A stretch of DNA of 64,000 bases from Manis javanica (GCF_040802235.1 NC_133174.1:107079647-107143646), one strand, 5' to 3'; positions 1 to 14,165 are shown, counted from the first letter of the stretch. Notes: generated by a model from the letters alone, not told the origin. Translations and numbers: made by a program.

Positions 1-1418
1 CCAACGGATCCACCTCCTTCCCCAACATCCATGTGCCCCCACCCTGCGCCACTGGGCCCACAGAGATGTGCGAGATGGCATGGCATGAGTCATCTGAGCC
101 TCAGTTTCCTGGACACATATAAGGGAACCATCACTATTACTAGTGGTGTTTGCTAAAATAAAAACCATCTGCCCAGAATTCTTATGGCATCAGAATGAAG
201 TCTGGAAAGACATTTCATTAACTTGAATTTACACACATAAGGGGTGATTTACATCGCTGCGATTTGTGTGAAGAGGTTTCACTTGTTTGTCTTTTACAAA
301 AAAAAAGTTTGTCATGAAAATACTCAAATACACTAAACAATGGCCAGAGAACTCTAACAGACCCCATCAAAACCATCATCGAGCTTCATCGTTCACCGGG
401 ATTTGACCAAACTTGCTTCATCCACCTTCTTTCCTCCCTCCCATACTTCCTTCTTTCCTGCATTCCTCCTCTCTTCCTCACTCCACCTCCTCTTCTTGCT
501 GTGATAAGTGAAACTCCAGACATATGGGTCCTTTCATCTCTACATCTTTATCTGTGTGCACTTTTGAAAAAACAGAGACCTTTGCCTGCATAACCAGTGC
601 TGTCCGGGCACTTGAATGGGAACAATGAGCCCTTGGTAATATCATCACCTAGTCCCCCAGATGTAGATTTCCGTGACTGCCTCAAACATGACTTTTTCCA
701 CTTGGGGTTTTTAGAACTTAAGCTTTGTTGTGTCCACACTGATAAGTAAGAGGAAAGCTCATGGAGGCATTTGCATGGCTAATGCTAGATTGGAAAGGGG
801 GAAGGAAATTAAAGACAACCCCTGGATAGCTATTACTGGTGCTGCATGTATGTGGCCATAAAAGTGATTCTGTCTTTTTTTCCCTGCCCTTATCCCTCCC
901 TTAACATTATCCATGAAATACTATAGATCTTTTTAAAGTTTGTGTTTGAAAGTATCATGTGTTACTTGTTTTTCTCAGCATGTAAAAAAATTTGACTCTT
1001 GATTTGGCCATGAAACAAAGGTCTTTTGATCATCCTTAAATGATCTCAAGATCATCCCTAAATTTGCCATTTTAATTTCCCTCATAGTCTTGTCAGGCAC
1101 TATAGTATTTTATGGCATTTTAGTCAATAAAAAGTTTTTGAACTTTAGTACTAATCATTTCTAGCAGTTCTTGTCTTTTACTATGTTGAAAACCAAAAGG
1201 TTTTGTGAAAGAAAAATTCAAATAAAAATTTCCATTTGTGCTTCCAGTAACCTACTGTTGTTATAAGTAAGTGGCTCTGAACACCTTTCCACTACTTTCC
1301 TCAGTTACTTGCTCACCTGTTAATTTGGTAGCTGGATATACACATGTTCCAAAAGCCATAATGTATGCCTTAAATTCACTTCATAGTAGTTTACTCTTCA
1401 GCCCATGTGTCACAGAAA
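1..1418. other. Outer arm sequence, no gene seen
   Basis: I see no coding exon here. A pyrimidine-rich CTTC/CCTC tract lies at about 415-510. The rest is AT-rich non-coding DNA without a recognisable repeat. The same sequence is repeated inverted at 22801-24218. Confidence 0.6.
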
Positions 1419-1959
1419 TTGACATTGCTGACCAAGAAAAGAGGCAGAGTTGAAATAAAACAAAAGTATTTATTTGGGGTCTTAGAACTGCCATTTGGGA
1501 AGCACAGATTCAGCCAGCAACCCAAATTGTATACCACACCACACCCTGGTTACAAAAGTCAAAGGTTTTTAAAGACAAAAGAGAATTCTTGAATATGTTG
1601 TTTACAAAGAATTTTGACTGGTTGGTGGCAGAAATCTCATCTTAACTCACTGTATTTAGTTGCCAAGCAAAGTTTCCTACTTGTGGGTAAAATTGCAGTA
1701 TTTCCAGAATCTCTCACCTGGTTTTAGTGCATCTCCGTATCAACAGGTGTTTCTAAGGGGTGGAGAGAAGTACATCATCTTCACATCAGGGGGTAATTAC
1801 CTGGGCGAGGTAGGGCTTATCTGGACCTGGGAGGTTGCGGGGAGGGGGAAATATTTGCTTGCTTCTACCACACCAGGAGAGAGAGATGCTGGGTGGCTGT
1901 TTGTAAGCAATAAATGGGTTTTCAACTTTGTTTCTCCTTTGACTTGATTTCGGTTTCAG
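1419..1959 (-). repeat. LTR-like element, left-arm copy
   Basis: This is the mirror image of the element at 22261-22799, where the reasoning is given. In the gene-like (minus) orientation it has TG and CA ends and an AATAAA about 50 bp before its 3' end. I found no internal retroviral sequence, so it looks like a solo LTR of unknown family. Confidence 0.45.
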
Positions 1960-2400
1960 CTAGGTATTTTGCCCCAGGATTTCCCGTCCCCGGATTTACA
2001 CTTACTGCAGCAAGTTGCATGTGTTTAGGCTGAGTCCTTGGAATACTGCCAGTTTGGCCTAATTCAAAAGTGCATGCTTCCTCCAGTGAGGACATGCATA
2101 AGGTCCACCTCCTTACTGGCCCCCGAGGTCCATTTTAAAGCCCCTTGACATAAGTGACCCCATTTCATTTCACCTTTCACTACATTAAACTTCAAAGTAT
2201 GGGACAATACTAGGTAGAAACATAGCCAAATGAACTTTGTTTCAAATCCCATGTATTATCTATTGAACCATCTATTCATCAGTATTCTCTTACTACCACA
2301 CTGTACCTCTTAGATGAAATCAAACTTCGATTAACAAGATTAAATGTCAATCCTAATTTGTTGTCAGTGCCTGAACTCTTGATTTACAATTACTCCAATA
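1960..2400. other. Unique arm DNA between LTR-like element and L1
   Basis: No gene or clear repeat is visible. The sequence is identical, inverted, at 21819-22259. Confidence 0.5.
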
Positions 2401-5400
2401 GGCAGCTAGAGAGGGGGAAAAGGTCACCTACAAAGGAAAACCCATCAGGCTATCATCAGACTTCCCAACAGAAACCTTACAGGCCAGAAGAGAATGGCAT
2501 GATATATTTAATGCAATGAAACAGAAGGGCCTTGAACCAAGAATACTGTATCCAACACGATTATCATTTAAATATGAAGGAGGGATTAAACAATTCCCAG
2601 ACAAGCAAAAGTTGAGGGAATTTGCCTCCCACAAACCACCTCTACAGGGTATTTTAGAGGGACTGCTCTAGATGGGAGCACCCCTAAGGCTGAACAGATG
2701 TCACCAGAGAAACTAAAATCACAGCAAAGAAAGCAGACCAACCAAATAATAGCTAAAGGCAAAACATAAAATCAACTACCCATAAAAGCAGTTAAAGGAA
2801 ACACAAAAAAGCACAGAATAAAACACCCAACATATAAAGAATGGAGGAGGAGGAATAAGAAGGGAGAGAAATAAAGAATCACCAGACAGTGTTTATAATA
2901 GCTCAATAAGTGAGTTAAGTTAGGCAATAAGATAATAAAGAAGCTAACCTTGAACTTTTGGTAACCACGAATCTAAAGCCTGCAATGGCAATAAGTACAT
3001 ATCTTTCAATAATCACCCTAAATGTAAATGGACTGAATGCACCAATCAAAAGACACAGAGTAACAGAATGGATAAAAAAGCAAGACCCATCTATATGCTG
3101 CTTACAAGAGACTAACCTCAAACTCAAAGACATGCACAGACTAACAGTCAAGGGATGGAAAAAGATATTCCATGCAAACAACAGGGAGAAGAAGGACATT
3201 ATGTAATGATAAAGGGCTCAGTCAAACAAGAGGACATAACCATTATAAATATATATGCACCCAACACAGGAGCACCAGCATATATTTAGGACTGTTCTTC
3301 CTTCTTTGAAGTGAAACAAATACTAAGAGAACTGAAGGAGGAAATAGAATACAATACATTAATTTTAGGAGACTTCAACACACCACTCACTCCAAAGGAT
3401 AGGTCCACCAGACAGAAAATAAGTAAGGACACAGAGGCACGGAACAACACACTACAACAGCTGGACCTAATAGACATCTATAGAATTCTACATCCAAAAG
3501 CAACAGGATACACATTCTTCTGAAGTCCACATGAAACATTCTCCAGAATAGACCACATACTAGGACACAAAGGGAGCCTCAGTAAATTCAAAAAATTGAT
3601 ATCCTACCGACCAACTTTTCAGACCACAAAGGTATAAAACTAGAAATAAATTGTACAGAGAAAGCAAAAAGACTCACAAACACATGGAGGCTTAACAACA
3701 TGCTCCTAAATAATCAATGGATCAATGACCAAATTAAAATGGAGATCCAGCAATATATGGAAACAAATGACAACAACAACACAAAGCCCCAACTTCTGTG
3801 GGATGCAGCGAAAACAGTCTTAAGAGGAAAGTATATAAAACAATCCAGGCATATTCAAAGAAGGAAGAACAATCCCAAATGAATAGTCTAACATCACAAT
3901 TATCGAAATTGGAAAAAGAAGAACAAATGAGGCCTAAAGTCAGCAGAAGGAGGGACATAATAAAGATCAGAGAAGAAATAAATAAAATTGAGAAGAATAA
4001 AACAATAGAAAAAAAATCAATGAAACCAAGAGCTGGTTCTTTGAGAAAATAAACAAAATAGATAAGCCTCTAGCCAGACTTATTAAGAGAAAAAGAGAAT
4101 CAACACACATCAGTAGAATCAGAAACGAGAAAAGAAAAATCACGACGGACCCCATAGAAATACATAGAATTATTAGAGAATACTATGAAAACCTATATGC
4201 TAACAAGCTGGAAAACCTAGAAGAAATGGACAATTTCTTAGAAAAATACAACCTTCCAAGACTGACAAAGGAAGAAACACAAAACACCAAAAAAGAAAAT
4301 TACAGACCAATATCCCTGATGAACGTAGATGCAAAAATACTCAATGAAATATTAGCAAACCGAATTAAAAAATACATCAAAAAGATCACACACCATGACC
4401 AAGTGGGATTCATCCCAGGGATGCAAGGATGGTACAACATTCGAAAATCCATCAACATCATCCACTACATAAACAGAAAGAAAGACAAAAACCACATGAT
4501 CATCTCCATAGATGCTGAAAAAGCATTCGACAAAATTCAACATCCATTCATGATAAAAACTCTAAGCAAAATGGGTATACAGGGCAAGTACCTCAACATA
4601 ATAAAGGCCATATATAATAAGCCCACAGCCAACATCATACTGAACAGCGAGAAGCTGAAAGCTTTTCCTCTGAGATCGGGAACAAGACAGGGATGCCCAC
4701 TCTCCCCACTGTTATTCAACATAGTACTGGAGGTCCTAGCCACGGCAATTAGACAAAACAAAGAAATACAACCAATCCAAATTGGTAAAGAAGAAGTTAA
4801 ACTGTCACTATTTGCAGATGACATGATATTGTACATAAAAACCCCTACAGATTCCACTCCAAAACTACTAGAACTGATATTGGAATACAGCAAAGTTGCA
4901 GGACACAAAATTAACACACAGAAATCTGTGGCTTTCCTGTACACTAACAATGAACTAATAGAAAGAGAAATCAGGAAAACAATTCCATTCACAATTGCAT
5001 CAAAAATAATAAAATACCTAGGAATAAACCTAACCAAGGAAGTGAAAGACCTATACCCTGAAAACTATAAGACACTCTTAAGATAAATTAATCACCCTAA
5101 AGTAAAGAGGACACTAGCAAATGGAAACTCATCCCATGCTCCTGGCTAGGAAGAATTAATATTGTCAAAATGGCCATCCTGCCCAAAGCAGTATACAGAT
5201 TTGATGCAATCCCTATCAAATTACCAACAGCATTCTTCAACAAACTGGAACAAATACTTCAAAAATTCATATGGAAACACCAAAGACCCCGAATAGCCAA
5301 AGCAATCCTGAGAAGGAAGAATAAAGTGGCGGGTATCTCGCTCCCCAACTTCAAGCTCTACTACAAAGCCGCAGTAATCAAGACAACTTGGTACTGGCAC

Positions 5401-6524
5401 AAGAATAGAGCCACAGACCAGTGGAACAGAATAGAGACTCCAGACATTAACCCAAACATATATGGTCAATTAATATATGATAAAGGAGCCATGGACAAAC
5501 AATGGGGAAATGACAGTCTCTTCAACAGATGGTGCTGGCAAAACTGGAGAGCTACATGCAAGAGAATGAAACTGGATCACTGTCTAACCCCATACACAAA
5601 AGTAAATTCGAAATGGATCAATGATCTGAATGTAAGTCATGAAACCATAAAACTCCTAGATAAAAACATTGGCAAAAATCTCTTGGACATAAACATGAGC
5701 GACTTCTTCATGAACAGATCTCCCCGGGCAAGGGAAACAAAAGCAAAAGTGAACAAGTGGGACTATATCAAGCTGAAGAGCTTCTGTACAGCAAAGGACA
5801 CCATCAATAGAACAAAAAGGTACCCTACAGTATGGGAGAATATATTCATAAATGATCGTTCCGATAAAGGGTTGACATCCAAAATATATAAAGAGCTCAT
5901 GTACCTCAGCAAACAAAAAGCAAATAATCCAATTTAAAAATGGGCAGAGAAGCTGAACAGTTCTCCAAAGAAGAAATTCAGATGGCCAACAGATACATGA
6001 AAAGATGCTCCACATCGCTAGTCATCAGAGAAATGCAAATTAAAACCACAATGAGATATCACCTTACACCAGTAGGGATCGCTACCATCCAAAAGACAAA
6101 CAACAAATGTTGGCAAGGGTGTGGAGAAAGGGGAACCCTCCTGCACTGTTGGTGGGAATGTAAATTAGTTCAACCATTGTGGAAAGCAGTATGGAGGTTC
6201 CTCATAAAGCTCAAAATAGACATACCATTTGACCCAGGAATTCCACTTCCAGGAATTTACCCTAAGAATGCAGTAGTAGTTTAATTTGAAAAAGACAGAT
6301 GCACCCCTATGTTTATCACAGCACTATTTACAATAGCCAAGAAATGGAAGCAACCTAAATGTCCATCAGTAGATGAATAGATAAAGAAGATGTGGTACAT
6401 ATACACAATGGAATATTATTCATCCATAAGAAAACAAATCGTACCATTTGCAACAACATGGATGGAGCCAGAGGGTATTATGCTCAGTGAAATAAGCCAG
6501 GCGGAGAGAGATAAGTATCAAATG
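2401..6524 (+). mobile_element. 5'-truncated, defective L1 (left arm)
   Basis: The element starts in the last third of L1 ORF1 (compare 52915 onward in the intact L1 of this window) and continues through ORF2 up to the end of the arm. ORF2 is broken by several stops and frameshifts. A stretch of about 230 bp equivalent to 54718-54945 is missing at about 4282, removing the region just before the reverse transcriptase core. The SLFADD active-site motif is still readable at about 4808. A 25-base insertion at 3287-3311 is inverted relative to L1. The copy stops at 6524 without a 3' UTR or poly(A), because the arm boundary cuts it. Confidence 0.95.
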
Positions 6525-6879
6525 CACTAGGAATACAGTTTGTGCAAAAAATCAAAAAAGATAATATTCCTCTTCTTTTGTAGTATGTCATTTACTCAAG
6601 ACACAGAAATTACAATTAACCACAACCAGCTTGAATATATTGAGGGTTCTGTGAAACTGTAGCAGGGAATGACATTTAAGGAGTCTTAAAGCCCGAATAG
6701 GTGTTACTACCCTGGTTAACAGGGAGGAGGGCCTAGGTAGAAGGAGATGCAGTTGTGAAGATTCTGAGTCAGAAAGGTACATGACACATTCCGAGAGAAG
6801 ACTAGCTGGGCTGAAGTGTAAAGAAATGAGAAAAGAGTGGTGGTAGATGAGGCTGAAATTGTACGCAGGAACATGTGAG

Positions 6880-6929
<50 letters not shown>

Positions 6930-9260
6930 ACATATACGTATAAAATAGCTAACTGACCTGAGAATACATATCAAAGGATTCAGTGTTGAAATTCATATTC
7001 CTGATTTCTTGTCTACACCATATTTGCCCTTGCCTTCCTGGAGTTCATTTATTATTGGCTTTTTTACAAATGACGATTGTTGATCCTTACGTAGTTGAGG
7101 TAGTCTATACTTTAATCTGGGTTTCCTTGAGTCCTACTGAAATGTAAGATCTCATTAATTAGACTTTAATTCTCTTCCATAACAGTTCCTAATTCACTCT
7201 CATATTACACAGCTAACACTTAGACACAGGAGCTTCAGAGTTCCTAGCAGTGACCAGGATTGTGGGCATAACTGGGCCAGCAGCAAGTGATAAGGTGGGT
7301 GGTAAACATAGTTGGCCATAGTTTTCTACAATCTAGACTTGACATGAAATGAAGCAGGTAACATTACTCCTTCTGTTGAAATACATTCCAATTTCCATCT
7401 ATTAACATATGCATAACATTTCAATTTAAAATGGTTTTCTTTCCAGAGTGGTTCTAATATAATCTATATGCTTCCTGTGTCTGTCTTCTTGATCTCTTAA
7501 AACTGATGTGATTTTTCTATTTCAGTTTCACTTTATTTTAAATCTACTCTCCAGTCATTTTTTTTGTTATTTTCTGGAGGACAATCCTTTAACAATTCAT
7601 AACCCATCACTGCTGTGATTAGAAAGCTTGGAACCCATTTTACATGGTCATTCAGGCTCTGAGGTTTGTATAATATTATTTTCTGTGGCCAAGTCATTTA
7701 TGTGATGGAAAATAGTTTGTCCTTGACAGTTTTCTGATTCTTGTTGAAAATGAACTTGGATGTTGAATATCAAGGTTGTGTGGGGTTTTTTTTATGATTT
7801 GAAGGAAATAAAACACACAAAAAAGGAACACGTTTCTTTGAATTCATCTTCCACAGTTTGTGAAAATATCAAGTGCATTTAAATAAATGAAAGGTATTCA
7901 AGAATTTATTTTCTTGGATAGAAAAATTTTAGGATTATGCAACAATCATTTAAATCATGCTCTTACAGACATATATACCATATATACTAGTTTGTTATTT
8001 TTATTACCTGTCTATATGTTTATAAATATAGATCTTATTTGAAATCAATCCTCTAGGCTCTGTAGTGGGTATTTTCCCCCCAAAATGAAGGACTTTAGTA
8101 TTTCTGCCTAGTGAAACTTACATGAGCAAATGTTCAAAGGTAGTAATGCAAATTGTTGCTTTATATGATGATAGCAAGATATGTCGAGAAATGCTGCCAT
8201 AATTGAGAGAATTTTATGCTTAGTTACTTATAATGTCCACTGATTTCTTTTTCACTCAGACATTTTTTTTGTGTGCATGAATTATTTGTTGAGGACAATA
8301 GACACATCACAACTTCCTTTCTGTACATTAATCTTCTGCCTTTTCTTGACAGAGTGTACAAATTAAAAATAAAAATTCCCACACTGTTTTTACCTTCCCT
8401 CCTCTCAAAATCACAATATTATTTATCTGCTGAATGCTATTTACCACATGTAATGTGAACATCCCAAATTCTACTTCTTTGACTACTGTCGTATTTGAAA
8501 CTAAACATAAAGTGCAAAGATGCATCATTTAATCATATGAAAACTTTTGTAAGTGAAAAACTCCTATTTGGGGATGGAATATACAAGCACTTATTGTGTG
8601 GGAATCTGACATTTTTTAAGTTTTAATAAATCAGAAAAGCAATTCCATTCCTAGTACATGTATTATTGTTTAAATCAAAAGAGGCCTAAACCCTTAAAAC
8701 ATTAAACTAAATTAGTTAATAATGTGCAAAGTTTCGTATTTAAACCTTGTATATAACTTTAAAATAATTTTTTTCTTCAGTTTGGTACATGAAGAGTTAA
8801 AGTTCTATAGAAGGTCAGAAAAACCAAAAAAAAGCCTGCTAATTTTAAGGCCTATTTTGTCCTGTTTTCTATTTTTCCAAAAAAATTAAGTGTACCATTT
8901 CCTTCTGAAAAGAAGTCTTTATACTGAGAGTTCATTGAAATTATATGTTACAGATTGGTTCTACTTATTCCAACGTTAAGAGGGCAAACTGTTCCTAAGA
9001 ATTTATTTCAACACTTTTTTTAGCAGGATAATCTAGAAGCACACAAGTATTTTATAATAACACAATACAATAAATATTGCTGGTTTTAAATCACATGTGT
9101 TTTTCTAATCATTCTGAAGTTTGGCATGAATTCTACTTGCTGTAGTGTATAATCAATTCTTCATAGAAGACTAGAACTAAAATCTTGACACAAGAAAATA
9201 CTAAATTAGCTGTTAGAGGACAATTTTTAAAAGGCATTGTATCCCGAGGCAACAGTATTA
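6525..9260. other. AT-rich spacer DNA, no gene seen
   Basis: Apart from the (TG)n tract, I see no coding exon, RNA gene or recognisable young repeat. Only short frames without similarity are open. Confidence 0.5.
6881..6928. repeat. (TG)24 microsatellite
   Basis: Twenty-four uninterrupted TG dinucleotides. Open frames across it on the minus strand are only His-Thr repeats. Confidence 0.98.
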
Positions 9261-9269
9261 CATCGGAGT

Positions 9270-9480
9270 ACATCAGACTAGGAGTCCAGATTGCTGCTTC
9301 TACCACTAATTAGCTGTTTGGAGTTTGAGCAAACTACCTAAACTCTTCCAGGTCTATTTTACCCTTCTGTAAAATTTGGACAGGAGGTACTTTCTCATTT
9401 GATTACTGTAAGGATTAAATGAGATAATGTGTGTGAAAGCATTCTGTAACTTATTTAGTGTTATAAACATGCTTAAGATA
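9270..9480 (+). repeat. MIR SINE fragment
   Basis: The run has the MIR order of words: a pre-core ending in TAGCTGT, then a stretch like TTGAGCAAACTACCTAAACT, and the tail GGATTAAATGAGATAATG. The copy is old and diverged. Confidence 0.75.
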
Positions 9481-10169
9481 TAACTTCATTCATTCTCATA
9501 TTATACTTATTTCATATAATTCTAAGATATTTTTCTGATTTTGATTACCATAAGGTAATATTTTCATAAACACTTCTATACTTACAAGCACGAAATGCAT
9601 GCCTTGAATACACAGTAGGCACTTGATGTATATATGTTAAGTAAATCAATATTGACTTTGTTAAATTATTTGGACTATCATGATGACCAATTTTGAATTA
9701 AAATTTTTGCTTGAAATGCTTGGATACTTTCTGCTGGCACATTGTTAGATATAACTCAAAAGCCAAATCTTGAGCATAGAAAACACGGGTGGCCGATTAA
9801 GTACTAGACTCTTTAATGTAATCTTTACAAAAACTATTAAAAAATAACCAATCAACTATACTATTCACTACCTATGCTATTTTTGGAAAATTACTTAAAT
9901 CTCTTAAGAAAAAAAAAGGTTTAATCAGATGGTATCTGACATCCCTTTTGTTCTTGAGTGCCCATTAGGTCATACGATGACTTTCTTTTTTAATGAGAAT
10001 CCTAAAATGGTGGGTTGGGAAATTACATGAATCTGGACTTCAGTGTGGTATTTGTTGAAATTTCCGATTATATACCTATGAGTATAAAGGGAGTATATAG
10101 TCTGAATGTTAGTTAAGTGTTTTGCATAACTTGTTAAACAGTAAGATCCACTGAAACTAATTAATTGGT

Positions 10170-10650
10170 TGGTGTCAATGGGTGGAAGGGGTGTTGTGTC
10201 ACAGAACTCTCTGCTTATTTAACAACTTTTATTACTGACTTGGAAAATATTGATATCATGCCAGGTGAATTTGCAAAAATAGGAAGGATAGCAAACATGT
10301 TTGAAGATAAATCAGGATCTGAGAATGACAGGATGGAGTAATGGGTAAATCTAACAAAATGAAATCTTAGAGAAATAAAAAGTCCTGCACGAGAAGTCCA
10401 GCCGAGAAGTCAACTGTCCCCCAAATACTGCAAAGGCAGTCTTAATTTTATAGAACTATAGGTGAAAATGAGTGGAGGGTTCAAGAATGAGTTCAACAGG
10501 AGTCAGGAGTGTGATGAGGCTTCCTTAAAAATCTGCTGGGTCTTGGACTGTGCTGATAAAAGCCTGGCATCCCACAACGATGCAGATAATGATCCTGCTT
10601 TTTTTTGTTCTGACCAGACCCTGGAATGTTCTCTTCAATTTTGGATAGCA
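10170..10650 (+). mobile_element. Ancient CR1/L3 LINE fragment
   Basis: The text follows the reverse transcriptase coding part of ancient CR1/L3 elements. A piece resembling 'TTTATTACTGACTTGGAAAA' precedes 'GCAAACATG', 'ATGGGTAAATCTAACAAAATG' without its last base, 'AGTCCTGCA', and 'CTGACCAGACCCTGGAATG'. The frame is lost. It represents an old, immobile fossil. Confidence 0.6.
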
Positions 10651-13329
10651 CACTTTAACTGTTGGTATCCACCATCAGAGTGGAATTTTACTTTTTGAGT
10701 TTCCTTTTTGAGAGTTGATTTGTAAGATTGATATTTCATGACTTATATTCTTTCTTGGATATCTTCCAAAGAAAAAGAGAAAAAACAGTTATATTTGTAG
10801 AAGATAAAGCTCATTTTATATAACTCATTCAAGTTGGCAATTATGTAGCTTTAAGGTTGGTATAACTAAACCCTTGGATTTATAAAAGGCATAAGGGTTA
10901 TTAAAGGTATAAAATGTAAAAAGCAGTATAAAAGGTATAAGTCTAACGTGACATTTAGTGACCTTTCCCGTGTTTTGAAACATGTTGTTATCATCCATAA
11001 TGATGGGTTGCATTATTACTCTTCAGTTACCCCCAACTATGTTTGCTAAAAAGACTTACACAATAAAGTGGAAGACTGTTTGGAATAGCCAAGAAAGATG
11101 ATGTAATTGTGAGATAAATCGTGGGTATTACAACATGTTTTCTTACTGCTTTGCCCAAAGTATTGCATCATCTTTCAGGAAGGTATCAAATAAATCTATA
11201 GTCACCTTTCCTGCAGTCTATTTTCAGCTTTCACTGAACACAGTTGAGAGTTTAGAGTTTTGTTTTGACTATAATGGTAAAGAGAAGAAAACTGACGAGA
11301 AATTTCACAATTATTGGATGAATCAGAAGATGAGCAAAGATCGCAGCACCCAAGATGCTAATAATGATGTTGAAGTTGATTGCATAAGCAAAATGAGTGA
11401 CAGGTGATACTTAGATGAATATCCTAGATGAATTTTCTCTAACTCAAGAATCAATAAAGGATCATTGTATTTCTAAGAATGAAAAGGATGCGCGGTAGTC
11501 TCATCCAGTTAGTCTTTTAACAGAAAGGATTTGATCCTGAAATATTTTTGTGAAAATAGTCTGGACCATGCTTTTCTTTTTAAATTGTTTATATACCAGA
11601 ATCTACTTGATAAGGTTTGTAAATGGGCAAATCACGATAACAGGTGTATATACAAAGATGACTGAAAAGAAAATAGATGATGTAGATATGAATAAAATTC
11701 ATTGGAACTACTCATTCTAATTAGTGTTTATAAATCTAAAATGAAACTGTTTTGCAATATGGAGCAAAGCGGACACCACACCAGTCTTCTCTTCAGAAAA
11801 AGTGTGCCTTCAGTTTTCAAAAGTATCATGTTTTGACAATGCAAGTGCAAATAGAGCCAGAGCCATGAAAAGCTAGAGCCTTTTACACGTGTACTTGAAA
11901 TCTAGAATCAGTATTTACAAGGTGGATACATTCCCGATTCATGCATAATATAATGAACATTCAAAGTACTTTGACCATGTAGGGTTTTTCCTCAAAACCA
12001 GGAAATACGGAATAAAAATTTGGGGTTTTCCATGTTTAAATTCTTACTAAATTTTCAAATAAATTTTCACTATCCCTTTCTTTTTTTTGTAAATTGTTTG
12101 TAAAATGCCTTAAAAGTAAAACAAAAAAAAAGAGTCCATTGGTGGTAAATGGTGATGACTGTGTTTCCATCCACTGAGGGTTAAGAGGTGCTTTGCCGTA
12201 TTTTAATAATGGCTCTGGAGCTTTCAGATTTCACACACCTCAGATTGTTTAAAGTTCTGGATTCTCTCTCTCCCCAGGTAAAAGCAGCAATGCCTGAAAT
12301 TGTATATATAAAATTCCAGAAGGTACACAGACTCCCTTAAGTTTGCAGATGAGGAAACTGAGACACTGAGAGAATAACTTGCCTACATTTGAATTTGAAT
12401 CTGAGGCATTATAACTCCATCACTGGGTTTCGCCTAAACTCACATACTAGCATTTTACAGGTAGAACTATCCCTTTGCCAATGTAATACTAAAATTGTCA
12501 ATTCAATTACTTTTAAAACCAGAGTTAAAAACAATAGCTACTCAGAACACATTTTTCCCTAGTCTTCATTTTCACATATCGAGCCAGGGACCTTTCCAAG
12601 CTCTTCATAATGTAGTGTTATCAAGGCAGTACAAACCTCTAACCCACCATTAACCTCAGATAGTCAATTGCTTTCTGTAGCTGAGGGTCACTATCTGTTA
12701 TTTGGAAATAAAGTCTCATAAATACAGCGTCTACTCTACATGTACAGGAGACATGAGACTGCCAAGGATTTAAAAAGAATCTCAGCTGGGTCGTTTTTGG
12801 GGAAAGGAATCATTCTCCTTTAGATGGCCACAAACCTACAACTGACCTTTTACCTACCAACAACGTGGGTTACCAACAATATAATATGCACAACAACTTG
12901 TCGAGTTTTATTACTTAATGAGCCAGCAGAATAAGGCAAATTTATGTACCAAGCTTAGGCTCATTCTCCCTTGGTTAACACGAATTACCCAACAATGCCA
13001 CTAGTCGGATCCCTTCACGGGTGTTCCCGATTGCCACTGCTTCTCTGTGGTTCCAAGTCTGACAAGCTGCTCCATGTCAACATGCAGCTGACATGCGGCT
13101 TCTGAGCAGGTTTGCCAGCATATTGGTCTGACATCTACATGTGTCACAGTAAGAGGAATTCCTAACTCCATTGAATTCCAACCTGAAATACAAATGTGGA
13201 AAGGAGGAAGACCTCAAGAATTTGAAACTACAAAAGGCAAAAAAATCTACAGTGGGAAGGAACAACAGAACCACAAGGGGAGTCAAAATCATTCTCCTTG
13301 GCGGGGGACTACTCTCCGACTCCTATCCC
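10651..13329. other. Spacer DNA before the ERV, no gene seen
   Basis: This stretch is AT-rich and non-coding as far as I can see. A 90-codon frame at 11135-11407 has no recognisable similarity and no splice or promoter support. A MIR lies at about 12330-12440. The last 250 bp before the ERV are unclassified. Confidence 0.45.
12330..12440 (+). repeat. MIR SINE fragment
   Basis: The core phrase GCAGATGAGGAAACTGAGAC is followed by an AACTTGCCTA-type stretch, which is the usual MIR 3' half. Confidence 0.75.
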
Positions 13330-13574
13330 TGAAGGGCCCCCACCAGTAAGATGGCAAACTTCCGGCTTCTCTTCGGGGTCCTCGGTTCCCGCCGGCGCCA
13401 CCTGAAGCCCAATCACCTCTCGCCCCCCTCCCAATCCCAGCACCTAGCCAACAGCCACCAGCCCCGTAGAAGTGACACCTCAATCAATTCATGCCCCTTC
13501 CTATATAACCCAGCACCTTTCCCTAATAAAGAGGAACTCTCTGGTGAATTGCTGCTGTCGCTCCTTTCCTTTCA
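13330..13574 (+). repeat. 5' LTR of the ERV
   Basis: TG and CA ends are present, with a TATATAA box at 13502-13508 and an AATAAA poly(A) signal at 13525-13530. The R/U5 part ends directly at the primer binding site. Confidence 0.92.
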
Positions 13575-13575
13575 T

Positions 13576-13593
13576 TGGTGCCGAAACCCGGGA
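13576..13593 (+). promoter_or_regulatory. Primer binding site, tRNA-Phe
   Basis: The 18 bases TGGTGCCGAAACCCGGGA, one base after the LTR, are complementary to the 3' end of mammalian tRNA-Phe (…CCCGGGUUUCGGCACCA). Use of this tRNA defines the F-type class I ERVs. Confidence 0.9.
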
Positions 13594-14165
13594 GACGGGA
13601 CACCCCAACTGGGCCCCGTCTTCCCCCTGACACCAGCAGCAGCTTGCCCTCGTCCTCTTTTTTCGGCGCTGGCTCATCACACTCACCACTCCTCTCTGGC
13701 CTTTAGGTAAGTTTTCCCCCTGGAGTGGGCCACTCTTCCCCGAGCTATCGCAGTGCCATTGACCGTGATCGTCAGGCAAGGCCCTGACGCTCGGGGATGA
13801 GGAGGGAACTCTCCCCGCCTCAGGCCTTCATGGCTTACACACAGCATCAAACAAAAGTTACTGCCCTCATTGCCACACCAGACTGCCCTCTGAAAAGCTG
13901 CTCTGAGCCTTTATACCTTCCACTTTCCTCCCTCCACTGAAGTGTTCACTAGCAGCTCCCCTTATTCTCCCTACCTCTGCTTCCTCTATGACCAAAAACA
14001 AGCCTATTGCAGGCGATAGCCAGTCACCTACAAGAGATGTCCCTACTGGTCTTGTGCCATTCACTACATGAGTAACTTCCAATACCCATAGTATTACTCC
14101 TCCAACCGTTTCATGAAATATCCCAACGGCTCATTCTCCTTATCAATCCCAGATCCCTGGGACTC

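Larger units (their letters stand above)
1..6524. repeat. Left arm of a large inverted repeat
   Basis: This stretch is the exact reverse complement of 17695-24218. Any position x pairs with 24219 minus x, and this sum holds for every mirrored open frame from one end to the other, so there are no net insertions or deletions. Spot checks at the outer end, mid-arm and inner end found no substitutions. The match stops inside an L1 after a shared ATCAAATG. The outer end is cut by the window, so the true arm may be longer. Near-identity implies a very recent duplication, ongoing arm-to-arm gene conversion, or an assembly duplication. Confidence 0.97.

Noticed and set aside
6588-6974. 128-codon and 71-codon minus-strand frames
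   Set aside because: They are translations through the (TG)n microsatellite.
13351-13710. 119-codon plus-strand frame
   Set aside because: It is a translation of the ERV LTR and leader, crossing the primer binding site.
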